This document shows, piece by piece, positions 1-11,070 of a DNA stretch of 64,000 nucleotides; within the stretch, counting starts at the first letter, position 1, and each line of letters opens with the position of its first letter. The notes beneath the pieces were generated by a model. That model was given only the letters and a program-made list of their open reading frames with translations. It ran no database searches and had not been told where the DNA came from. The translations under genes were made by a program, and so were the position numbers. Source of the DNA: Osmia lignaria lignaria (lineage: Eukaryota; Arthropoda; Insecta; Hymenoptera; Megachilidae); the NCBI RefSeq assembly GCF_051020975.1, contig NW_027478159.1, forward strand, positions 14,462,501 through 14,526,500, in the 5' to 3' direction.

Positions 1-122
1 CCCTTCCCTTGAGATAAATCTGCAAATATCTCGGAAACGAAGCGAGCTATGGCAAAATGTTAAGAGACCTTTTTTGTAGAGAATTAAGTTTCCTACTTTT
101 TATGTTCTATGATATTTTTTGA

Positions 123-2698
123 TCAGATGCGTAGTTCTCGAGATATATCAAGATATTTAAAAGTTCCGAAGCCGCACCAACATAATAGAGATACAGAAAC
201 ACCGTGGCCCCTTTCTTTGAGATAACTCTGCACTATTGCGAGCTGCAAATGCCACTTCCAGCTTAGCTGTGCAGAGGACGAACAACAAGAAGAAGAAATA
301 TCTCGAAATATGTCCGTCAGGCCAGTTCCTTTGAGCTGAATCTGCAAATATCTCGGAAACGAAGCGAGCTATGGCAAAATGTTAAGAGACGTTTTTTGTA
401 GAGAATTATGTTTCCTACAATTTATGTTCGATGATATTTTTTGATCAGATGCGTAGTTCTCGAGATATATCAAGATATTTAAAAGTTCCGAAGCTGCACC
501 AACATAATAGAGGTACAGAAACACCGTGGCCTCTTTCTTTGAGATAACTCTGCACTATTGCGAGCTGCAAATGCCACTTCGAGCTTAGCTGTGCAGAAGA
601 AGAACAACAAGAAGAAGAAATATCTCGAAATATGTCCGTCAGACCCCTTCCCTTGAGATGAATCTGCAAATATCTCGGAAACGAAGCGAGCTATGGCAAA
701 ATGTTAAGAGACCTTTTTTGTAGAGAATTAAGTTTCCTACTTTTTATGTTCTATGATATTTTTTGATCAGATGCGCAGTTCTCGAGATATATCAAGATAT
801 TTAAAAGTTCCGAAGCCGCACCAACATAATAGAGATACAGAAACACCGTGGCCCCTTTCTTTGAGATAACTCTGCACTAGTGCGAGCCGCAAATGCCACT
901 TCCAGCTTAGCTGTGCAGAAGAAGAACAACAAGAAGAAGAAATATCTCGAAATATGTCCGTCAGGCCCCTTCCCTTGAGATAAATATGCAAATATCTCGG
1001 AAACGAAGCGAGCTATGGCAAAATGTTAAGAGACCTTTTTTGTAGAGAATTATGTTTCCTACAATTTACGTTCTATGATATTTTTTGATCAGAAGCGTAG
1101 TTTTTGAGATATATCGAGATATTTAAATGTTCCGAAGCCGCACCAACATAATAGGGATACAGAAACACCGTGGCCCCTTTCTTTGAGATAACTCTGCACT
1201 AGTGCGAGCCGCAAATGCCACTTCCAGCTTAGCTGTGCAGAACAAGAACAACAAGAAGAAGAAATATCTCGAAATATGTCCGTCAGGCCACTTCCCTTGA
1301 GATAAATCTGCAAATATCTCGGAAACGAAGCGAGCTATGGCAAAATGTTAAGAGACGTTTTTTGTAGAGAATTATGTTTCCTACAATTTATGTTCTATGA
1401 TATTTTTTGATCAGAAGCGTAGTTTTCGAGATATATCGAGATATTTAAAAGTTCCGATGCCGCACCAACATAATAGAGATACAGAAACACCGTGGCCCCT
1501 TTCTTTGAGATAACTCTGCACTAGTGCGAGCTGCAAATGCCACTTCCAGCTTAGCTGTGCAGAAGAAGAACAACAAGAAGAAGAAATATCTCGAAATATG
1601 TCCGTCAGGCCCCTTCCCTTGAGATAAATCTGCAAATATCTCGGAAACGAAGCGGGCTATGGCAAAATGTTGAGAGACCTTTTTTGTAGAGAATTAAGTT
1701 TCCTACTTTTTATGTTCTATGATATTTTTTGATCAGATGCGTAGTTCTCGAGATATATCAAGATATTTAAAAGTTCCGAAGCCGCACCAACATAATAGAG
1801 ATACAGAAACACCGTGGCCCCTTTCTTTGAGATAACTCTGCACTATTGCGCGCTGCAAATGCCACTTCCAGCTTAGCTGTGCAGAAGAAGAACAACAAGA
1901 AGAAGAAATATCTCGAAATATGTCCGTCAGGCCCCTTCCCTTGAGATAAATCTGCAAATATCTCGGAAACGAAGCGAGCTATGGCAAAATGTTAAGAGAC
2001 CTTTTTTGTAGAGAATTATGTTTCCTACAATTTATCTTCTATGATATTTTTTGATCAGAAGCGTAGTTTTCGAGATATATCGAGATATTTAAAAGTTCCG
2101 AAGCCGCACCAACATAATAGAGATACAGAAACATCGTGGCCCCTTTCTTTGGGATAACTCTGCACTATTGCGAGCTGCAAATGCCACTTCCAGCTTAGCT
2201 GTGCAGAAGAAGAACAACAAGAAGAAGAAATATCTCGAAATATGTCCGTCAGGCCACTTCCCTTGAGATAAATCTGCAAATATCTCGGAAACGAAGCGAG
2301 CTATGGCAAAATGTTAAGAGACCTTTTTTGTAGAGAATTAAGTTTCCTACTTTTTATGTTCGATGATATTTTTTGATCAGATGCGTAGTTCTCGAGATAT
2401 ATCAAGATATTTAAAAGTTCCGAAGCTGCACCAACATAATAGAGGTACAGAAACACCGTGGCCTCTTTCTTTGAGATAACTCTGCACTATTGCGAGCTGC
2501 AAATGCCACTTCGAGCTTAGCTGTGCAGAAGAAGAACAACAAGAAGAAGAAATATCTCGAAATATGTCCGTCAGACCCCTTCCCTTGAGATGAATCTGCA
2601 AATATCTCGGAAACGAAGCGAGCTATGGCGAAATGTTAAGAGACCTTTTTTGTAGAGAATTAAGTTTCCTACTTTTTATCTTCTATGATATTTTTTGA
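123..2698 (+). repeat. Variant run A-B-C-D-E-F-G-B
   Basis: Eight monomers with recognisable markers. A (123) has CAGTTCCTTTGAGCTGAATC. B (445, 2377) has TTCGATGATA, GCTGCACC, GAGGTACAG, GGCCTCTTTC and CAGACCCC. C (767) has CACTAGTGCGAGCCGC and AAATATGCAAATA. D (1089) has TTTTTGAGAT and AAATGTTCC. E (1411) has a class-2 start. F (1733) has TTGCGCGCTGC. G (2055) has ACATCGTGGC and TTTGGGATAAC. The same order, with one extra monomer after C, appears at 13647-16544, so this is a diverged copy of the 10-mer family further right. Confidence 0.85.
1411..1732 (+). repeat. Reference monomer with internal sub-structure
   Basis: This representative E-type unit shows that the monomer is itself built of diverged parts. 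The segment 1490-1520 (CCGTGGCCCCTT, then TTTGAGATAACTCTGCA) recurs at 1602-1634 with a 2-bp insertion and three mismatches. A related TCGAGATATATC core lies at the start of each unit. GAGATA-like motifs therefore occur three times in direct orientation, spaced about 114, 129 and 79 bp around the repeat, and twice inverted (ATATCTCGAAATAT and ATATCTCGG). GCACTAGTGC at 1518-1527 is a perfect 10-bp palindrome. A purine tract interrupted by a few C lies at about 1560-1586, and a T6 run follows GAGACC near the end. Confidence 0.85.
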
Positions 2699-4630
2699 TC
2701 AGATGCGTAGTTCTCGAGATAGATCAAGATACTTAAAAGTTCCGAAGCCGCACCAACATAATAGAGATACAGAAACACCGTGGCCCCTCTCTTTGAGAAA
2801 ACTCTGCACTATTGCGAGCTGCAAATGCCACTTCCAGCTTAGCTGTGCAGAAGAAGAACAACAAGAAGAAGAAATATCTCGAAATATGTCCGTCAGGCCC
2901 CTTCCCTTGAGATAAATCTGCAAATATCTCGGAAACGAAGCGAGCTATGGCAAAATGTTTAGAGACCTTTCTTGTAGAGAATTAAGTTTCCTACTTTTTA
3001 TGTAGTATGATATTTTTTGATCAGATGCGTAGTTCTCGAGATATATCAAGATATTTAAAAGTTCCGAAGCCGCACCAACATAATAGAGATACAGAAACAC
3101 CGTGGCCCCTTTCTTTGAGATAACTCTGCACTATTGCGAGCTGCAAATGCCACTTCCAGCTTAGCTGTGCAGAGGAAGAACAACAAGAAGAAGAAATATC
3201 TCGAAATATGTCCGTCAGGCCAGTTCCTTTGAGCTGAATCTGCAAATATCTCGGAAACGAAGCGAGCTATGGCAAAATGTTAAGAGACGTTTTTTGTAGA
3301 GAATTATGTTTCCTACAATTTATGTTCTATGATATTTTTTGATCAGATGCGTAGTTTTCGAGATATATCGAGATATTTAAAAGTTCCGAAGACGCACCAA
3401 CATAATAGAGATACAGAAACACCGTGGCCCCTTTCTTTGAGATAACTGTGCACCAGTGCGAGCCGCAAATGCCACTTCCAGCTTAGCTGTGCAGAAGAAG
3501 AACAACAAGAAGAAGAAATATCTCGAAATATGTCCGTCAGGCCCCTTCCCTTGAGATATATCTGCAAATATCTCGGAAACGAAGCGAGCTATGGCAAAAT
3601 GTTAAGAGACCGTTTTTGTAGAGAATTATGTTTCCTACTTTTTATGTTCTATGATATTTTTTGATCAGACGCGTAGTTCTCGAGATATATCAAGATATTT
3701 AAAAGTTCCGAAGCCGCACCAACATAATAGAGATACAGAAACACCGTGGCCCCTTTCTTTGAGATAACTCTGCACTATTGCGAGCTGTAAATGCCACTTC
3801 CAGCTTAGCTGTGCAGAAGAAGAACAACAAGAAGAAGAAATATCTCGAAATATGTCCGTCAGGCCCCTTCCCTTGAGATAAATCTGCAAATATCTCGGAA
3901 ACGAAGCGAGCTATCGCAAAATGTTAGAAGACCTTTTTTGTAGAGAATTATATTTCCTACAATTTATGTTCTATGATATTTTTTGATCAGAAGCGTAGTT
4001 TTCGAGATATATCGAGATATTTAAAAGTTCCGAAGCCGCACCAATATAATAGAGATACAGAAACACCGTGGCCCCTTTCTTTGAGATAACTCTGCACTAG
4101 CGCGAGCTGCAAATGCCACTTCCAGCTTAGCTGTGCAGAAGAAGAACAACAAGAAGAAGAAATATCTCGAAATATGTCCGTCAGGCCCCTTCCCTTGAGA
4201 TAAATCTGCAAATATCTCGGAAACGAAGCGAGCTATGGCAAAATGTTAAGAGACCTTTTTTGTAGAGAATTATGTTTCCTACAATTTATGTTCTATGATA
4301 TTTTTTGATCAGAAGCGTAGTTTTCGAGATATATCGAGATATTTAAAAGTTCCGAAGCCGCACCAACATAATAGAGATACAGAAACACCGTGGCCCATTT
4401 CGGTGAGATAACTCTGCACTAGTGCGAGCTGCAAATGCCGCTTCGAGCTTAGCTGTGCAGAAGAAGAACAACAAGAAGAAGAAATATCTCGAAATATGTC
4501 CGTCAGACCCCTTCCCTTGAGATGAATCTGCAAATATCTCGGAAACGAAGCGAGCTATGGCAAAATGTTAAGAGACGTTTTTTGTAGAGAATAATGTTTC
4601 CTACAATTTACGTTCTATGATATTTTTTGA
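2699..4630 (+). repeat. Variant run H-A-I-J-E-K
   Basis: H (2699) has CGAGATAGATC and CCCCTCTCTTTGAGAAAAC. It is followed by the rare linker TTTAGAGACCTTTCTTG...TGTAGTATG (about 2956-3009). A is at 3021. I (3343) has GAAGACGCACC and CTGTGCACCAGTGC. J is at 3665, E-like with ACCAATATAATAG at 3987, and K with CCCATTTCGGTGAG and CCGCTTCGAGC at 4309. H-A-I with the same linker recurs at 21375-22340. Confidence 0.8.
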
Positions 4631-5918
4631 TCAGAAGCGTAGTTTTCGAGATATATCGAGATATTTAAAAGTTCCGAAGCCGCACCAACATACTAGAGAT
4701 ACAGAAACACCGTGGCCCCTTTCTTTGAGATAACTCTGCACTACGGCGACCTGCAAATGCCACTTCCAGCTCAGCTGTGCAGAAGAAGAACAACAAGAAG
4801 AAGAAATATCTCGAAATACGTCCGCCAGGCCCCTTCCCTTGAGATAAATCTGCAAATATCTCGGAAACGAAGCGAGCTATGGCAAAATGTTAAGAGACCT
4901 TTTTTGTAGAGAATTAAGTTTCCTACTTTTTATGTTCTATGATATTTTTTGATCAGATGCGTAGTTCTCGAGATATATCAAGATATTTAAAAGTTCCGAA
5001 ACCGCACCAACATAATAGAGATACAGAAACACCGTGGCCCCTTTCTTTGAGATAACTCTGCACTATTGCGAGCTGGAAATGCCACTTCCAGTTTAGCTGT
5101 GCAGAAGAAGAACATCAAGAAGAAGAAATATCTCGAAATATGTCCGTTAGGCCCCTTCCCTTGAGATAAATCTGCAAATATCTCGGAAACGAAGCGAGCT
5201 ATGGCAAAATGTTAAGAGACCTTTTTTGTAGAGAATTAAGTTTCCTACTTTTTATGTTCTATGATATTTTTTGATCAGAAGCGTAGTTTTCGAGATATAT
5301 CGAGATATTTAAAAGTTCCGAAGCCGCACCAACATAATAGAGATACAGAAACACCGTGGCCCCTTTCTTTGAGATAACTCTGCACTAGTGCGAGCTGCAA
5401 ATGCCACTTCCAGTTTAGCTGTGCAGAAGAAGAACAACAAGAAGAAGAAATATCTCGAAATATGTCCGTCAGGCCCCTTCCCTTGAGATAAATCTGCAAA
5501 TATCTCGGAAACGAAGCGAGCTATGGCAAAATGTTAAGAGACCTTGTTTGTAGAGAATTATGTTTCCTACAATTTATGTTCTATGATATTTTTTGATCAG
5601 AAGCGTAGTTTTCGAGATATATCGAGATATTTAAAAGTTCCGAAGCCGCACCAACATAATAGAGATACAGAAACACCGTGGCCCATTTTGGTGAGATAAC
5701 TCTGCACTAGTGCGAGCTGCAAATGCCACTTCCAGCTTAGCTGTGCAGAAGAAGAACAACAAGAAGAAGAAATATCTCGAAATATGTCCGTCAGGCCCCT
5801 TCCCTTGAGATAAATCTGCAAATATCTCGGAAACGAAGCGAGCTATGGCAAAATGTTAAGAGACCTTTTTTGTAGAGAATTATGTTTCCTACAATTTATG
5901 TTCTATGATATTTTTAGA
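4631..5918 (+). repeat. L-M-N-O block, copy 1
   Basis: Four monomers: L with GCGACCTGC and CAGCTCAGCTG; M (4953) with GAAACCGCACC, GAGCTGGAAATG, GAACATCAAG and TCCGTTAGG; N (5275) with CAGTTTAGCTG; O (5597) with CCCATTTTGGTGAG. A GACCTTGTTTGTAG variant lies between N and O. The same four in the same order recur at 22341-23628, 17710 bp (55 monomers) away, with only a few differences seen. Confidence 0.88.
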
Positions 5919-7206
5919 TCAGAAGCGTAGTTTTCGAGATATATCGAGATATTTAAAAGTTCCGAAGACGCACCAACATAATAGAGATACAGAAACACCG
6001 TGGCCCCTTTCTTTGAGATAACTGTGCACTAGTGCGAGCCGCAAATGCCACTTCCAGCTTAGCTGTGCAGAAGAAGAACAACAAGAAGAAGAAATATCTC
6101 GAAATATGTCCGTCAGGCCCCTTCCCTTGAGATATATCTGCAAATATCTCGGAAACGAAGCGAGCTATGGCGAAATGTTAAGAGACCTTTTTTGTAGAGA
6201 ATTAAGTTTCCTACTTTTTATCTTCTATGATATTTTTTGATCAGATGCGTAGTTCTCGAGATATATCAAGATATTTAAAAGTTCCGAAGCCGCACCAACA
6301 TAATAGAGATACAGAAACACCGTGGCCCCTCTCTTTGAGATTACTCTGCACTATTGCGAGCTGCAAATGCCACTTCCAGCTTAGCTGTGCAGAAGAAGAA
6401 CAACAAGAAGAAGAAATATCTCGAAATATGTCCGTCAGGCCCCTTCCCTTGAGATAAATCTGCAAATATCTCGGAATCGAAGCGAGCTATGGCAAAATGT
6501 TTAGAGACCTTTCTTGTAGAGAATTAAGTTTCCTACTTTTTATGTAGTATGATATTTTTTAATCAGATGCGTAGTTCTCGAGATATATCAAGATATTTAA
6601 AAGTTCCGAAGCCGCACCAACATAATAGAGATACAGAAACACCGTGGCCCCTTTCTTTAAGATAACTCTGCACTATTGCGAGCTGCAAATGCCACTTCCA
6701 GCTTAGCTGTGCAGAGGAGGAACAACAAGAAGAAGAAATATCTCGAAATATGTCCGTCAGGCCAGTTCCTTTGAGCTGAATCTGCAAATATCTCGGAAAC
6801 GAAGCGAGCTATGGCAAAATGTTAAGAGACCTTTTTTGTAGAGAATTAAGTTTCCTACTTTTTATGTTCTATGATATTTTTTGATCAGATGCGTAGTTCT
6901 CGAGATATATCAAGATATTTAAAAGTTCCGAAGCCGCACCAACATAATAGAGATACAGAAACACCGTGGCCCCTTTCTTTGAGATAACTCTGCACTATTG
7001 CGAGCTGCAAGTGCCACTTCCAGCTTAGCTGTGCAGAGGAAGAACAACAAGAAGAAGAAATATCTCGAAATATGTCCGTCAGGCCAGTTCCTTTGAGCTG
7101 AATCTGCAAATATCTCGGAAACGAAGCGAGCTATGGCAAAATGTTAAGAGACGTTTTTTGTAGAGAATTATGTTTCCTACAATTTATGTTCTATGATATT
7201 TTTTGA
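5919..7206 (+). repeat. Variant run I-H-A-A
   Basis: An I-type unit (GAAGACGCACC), an H-like unit (6241; CCCCTCTCTTTGAGATTAC) followed by the TTTAGAGACC...TGTAGTATG linker at about 6496-6549, then two neighbouring A-type units (6563, 6885) that look like a recent single-monomer duplication with a few substitutions between them. Confidence 0.78.
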
Positions 7207-9138
7207 TCAGAAGCGTAGTTTTCGAGATATATCGAGATATTTAAAAGTTCCGAAGCCGCACCAACATAATAGGGATACAGAAACACCGTGGCCCCTTTCT
7301 TTGAGATAACTCTGCACTATTGCGAGCCGCAAATGCCACTTCCAGCTTAGCTGTGCAGAAGAAGAACAACAAGAAGAAGAAATATCTCGAAATATGTCCG
7401 TCAGGCCCCTTCCCTTGAGATAAATCTGTAAATATCTCGGAAACGAAGCGAGCTATGGCAAAATGTTAAGAGACCTTTTTTGTAGAGAATTAAGTTTCCT
7501 ACTTTTTATGTTCTATGATATTTTTCGATCAGAGGCGTATTTCTCGAGATATATCAAGATATTTAAAAGTTCCGAAGCCGCACCAACATAATAGAGATAC
7601 AGAAACACCGTGGCCCCTTTCTTTGAGATAACTCTGCACTATTGCGAGCTGCAAATGCCACTTTCAGCTTAGCTGTGCAGAAGAAGAACAACAAGAAGAA
7701 GAAATATCTCGAAATATGTCCGTCAGGCCCCTTACCTTGAGATAAATCTGCAAATATCTCGGAAACGAAGCGAGCTATGGCAAAATGTTAAGAGACCTTT
7801 TTTGTAGAGAATCAAGTTTCCTACTTTTTATGTTCTATGATATTTTTTGATCAGATGCGTAGTTCTCGAGATATATCAAGATATTCAAAAGTTCCGAAGC
7901 CGCACCAACATAATAGAGATACAGAAACACCGTGGCCCCTTTCTTTGAGATAACTCTGCACTATTGCGAGCTGCAAATGCCACTTCCAGCTTAGCTGTGC
8001 AGAGGAAGAACAACAAGAAGAAGAAATATCTCGAAATATGTCCGTCAGGCCAGTTCCTTTGAGCTGAATCTGCAAATATCTCGGAAACGAAGCGAGCTAT
8101 GGCAAAATGTTAAGAGACGTTTTTTGTAGAGAATTATGGTTCCTACAATTTATGTTCTATGATATTTTTTGATCAGAAGCGTAGTTCTCGAGATATATCA
8201 AGATATTTAAAAGTTCCGAAGCCGCACCAACATAATAGGGATACAGAAACACCGTGGCCCCGTTCTTTGAGATAACTCTGCACTAGTGCGAGCCGCAAAT
8301 GCCACTTCAAGCTTAGCTGTGCAGAAGAAGAACAACAAGAAGAAGAAATATCTCGAAATATGTCCGTCAGGCCCCTTCCCTTGAGATAAATATGCAAATA
8401 TCTCGGAAACGAAGCGAGCTATGGCAAAATGTTAAGCGACCTTTTTTGTAGAGAATTAAGTTTCCTACTTTTTATGTTCTATGATATTTTTTGATCAGAT
8501 GCGTAGTTCTCGAGATATATCAAGATATTTAAAAGTTCCGAAGCCGCACCAACAGAATAGAGATACAGAAACACCGTGGCCCCTTTCTTTGAGATAACTC
8601 TGCACTATTGCGACCTGCAAATGCCACTTCCAGCTCAGCTGTGCAGAAGAAGAACAACAAGAAGAAGAAATATCTCGAAATATGTCCGTCAGGCCAGTTC
8701 CTTTGAGCTGAATCTGCAAATATCTCGGAAACGAAGCGAGCTATGGCAAAATGTTAAGAGACGTTTTTTGTAGAGAATTAAGTTTCCTACTTTTTATGTT
8801 CTATGCTATTTTTTGGTCAGATGCGTAGTTCTCGAGATATATCAAGATATTTAAAAGTTCCGAAGCCGCACCAACAGAATAGAGATACAGAAACACCGTG
8901 GCCCCTTTCTTTGAGATAACTCTGCACTATTGCGAGCTGCAAATGCCACTTTCAGCTTAGCTGTGCAGAAGAAGAACAACAAGAAGAAGAAATATCTCGA
9001 AATATGTCCGTCAGGCCCCTTCCCTTGAGATAAATCTGCAAATATCTCGGAAACGAAACGAGCTATGGCAAAATGTTAAGAGACCTTTTTTGTAGAGAAT
9101 TAAGTTTCCTACTTTTTATGTTCAATGTTATTTTTTGA
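7207..9138 (+). repeat. 6-mer HOR, copy 1 (1932 bp)
   Basis: Six monomers with private markers: AATCTGTAAATATC at the end of the first, GATCAGAGGCGTATTTC at 7529, AGATATTCAAAAG at 7851, GGCCCCGTTC with CTTCAAGC at 8173, AACAGAATAG with GCGACCTGC at 8495, and TTTTTTGGTCAGATG at 8817. The next 1932 bp repeat the series. Identity runs from about 7329-9057 against 9261-10989; the only difference I noticed is at 8139/10071 (G/T). Confidence 0.92.
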
Positions 9139-11070
9139 TCAGAAGCGTAGTTTTCGAGATATATCGAGATATTTAAAAGTTCCGAAGCCGCACCAACATA
9201 ATAGAGATACAGAAACACCGTGGCCCCTTTCTTTGAGATAACTCTGCACTATTGCGAGCTGCAAATGCCACTTCCAGCTTAGCTGTGCAGAAGAAGAACA
9301 ACAAGAAGAAGAAATATCTCGAAATATGTCCGTCAGGCCCCTTCCCTTGAGATAAATCTGTAAATATCTCGGAAACGAAGCGAGCTATGGCAAAATGTTA
9401 AGAGACCTTTTTTGTAGAGAATTAAGTTTCCTACTTTTTATGTTCTATGATATTTTTCGATCAGAGGCGTATTTCTCGAGATATATCAAGATATTTAAAA
9501 GTTCCGAAGCCGCACCAACATAATAGAGATACAGAAACACCGTGGCCCCTTTCTTTGAGATAACTCTGCACTATTGCGAGCTGCAAATGCCACTTTCAGC
9601 TTAGCTGTGCAGAAGAAGAACAACAAGAAGAAGAAATATCTCGAAATATGTCCGTCAGGCCCCTTACCTTGAGATAAATCTGCAAATATCTCGGAAACGA
9701 AGCGAGCTATGGCAAAATGTTAAGAGACCTTTTTTGTAGAGAATCAAGTTTCCTACTTTTTATGTTCTATGATATTTTTTGATCAGATGCGTAGTTCTCG
9801 AGATATATCAAGATATTCAAAAGTTCCGAAGCCGCACCAACATAATAGAGATACAGAAACACCGTGGCCCCTTTCTTTGAGATAACTCTGCACTATTGCG
9901 AGCTGCAAATGCCACTTCCAGCTTAGCTGTGCAGAGGAAGAACAACAAGAAGAAGAAATATCTCGAAATATGTCCGTCAGGCCAGTTCCTTTGAGCTGAA
10001 TCTGCAAATATCTCGGAAACGAAGCGAGCTATGGCAAAATGTTAAGAGACGTTTTTTGTAGAGAATTATGTTTCCTACAATTTATGTTCTATGATATTTT
10101 TTGATCAGAAGCGTAGTTCTCGAGATATATCAAGATATTTAAAAGTTCCGAAGCCGCACCAACATAATAGGGATACAGAAACACCGTGGCCCCGTTCTTT
10201 GAGATAACTCTGCACTAGTGCGAGCCGCAAATGCCACTTCAAGCTTAGCTGTGCAGAAGAAGAACAACAAGAAGAAGAAATATCTCGAAATATGTCCGTC
10301 AGGCCCCTTCCCTTGAGATAAATATGCAAATATCTCGGAAACGAAGCGAGCTATGGCAAAATGTTAAGCGACCTTTTTTGTAGAGAATTAAGTTTCCTAC
10401 TTTTTATGTTCTATGATATTTTTTGATCAGATGCGTAGTTCTCGAGATATATCAAGATATTTAAAAGTTCCGAAGCCGCACCAACAGAATAGAGATACAG
10501 AAACACCGTGGCCCCTTTCTTTGAGATAACTCTGCACTATTGCGACCTGCAAATGCCACTTCCAGCTCAGCTGTGCAGAAGAAGAACAACAAGAAGAAGA
10601 AATATCTCGAAATATGTCCGTCAGGCCAGTTCCTTTGAGCTGAATCTGCAAATATCTCGGAAACGAAGCGAGCTATGGCAAAATGTTAAGAGACGTTTTT
10701 TGTAGAGAATTAAGTTTCCTACTTTTTATGTTCTATGCTATTTTTTGGTCAGATGCGTAGTTCTCGAGATATATCAAGATATTTAAAAGTTCCGAAGCCG
10801 CACCAACAGAATAGAGATACAGAAACACCGTGGCCCCTTTCTTTGAGATAACTCTGCACTATTGCGAGCTGCAAATGCCACTTTCAGCTTAGCTGTGCAG
10901 AAGAAGAACAACAAGAAGAAGAAATATCTCGAAATATGTCCGTCAGGCCCCTTCCCTTGAGATAAATCTGCAAATATCTCGGAAACGAAGAGAGCTATGG
11001 CAAAATGTTAAGAGACCTTTTTTGTAGAGAATCAGGTTTCCTACTTTTTATGTTCTATGATATTTTTTGA
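9139..11070 (+). repeat. 6-mer HOR, copy 2 (1932 bp)
   Basis: Second copy of the preceding six monomers, with the same private markers exactly 6 x 322 bp later (for example GATCAGAGGCGTATTTC at about 9458). Its boundaries are where the private variants stop matching: 9260 (T against C at 7328) on the left and 10990 (GAAGAGAGC against GAAACGAGC) on the right. The near identity marks a very recent duplication. Confidence 0.92.

Noticed and set aside
271..297. Independent microsatellite in the GAA/CAA tract
   Set aside because: It keeps nearly constant length in all units, with only a -1 and a -3 lineage, so it is part of the monomer and not an unstable microsatellite.
123..347. A family of about 180 small genes of 74 codons, one per monomer
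   Set aside because: The first codon is TTG, the frame is not kept between monomers, several units carry stops or indels, and changes look neutral. Listing these as coding sequences would be false annotation.
349..365. CENP-B box
   Set aside because: GGAAACG in CTCGGAAACGAAGCG matches part of the mammalian box, but the TTCG and CGGG core positions do not match on either strand.
371..480. RNA polymerase III promoter (box A and box B) in each monomer
   Set aside because: ATGGCAAAATG and AGTTCCGAAGCC resemble box A and box B, but the second is off by one base and a T6 run, which would terminate transcription, lies between them.
2685..2915. Opposite-strand open frames of 65-111 codons, some with ATG (for example 2685, 6227, 12023, 34561)
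   Set aside because: They exist only where GAGATAAC or a nearby stop is mutated, overlap the other frame, and follow the HOR copies. They are by-products of the repeat.
7207..11070. Assembly artefact as explanation for the near-identical blocks
   Set aside because: It cannot be excluded without reads, but several blocks of different sizes, each with small private differences and different boundaries, fit biological duplication better than one assembly error.
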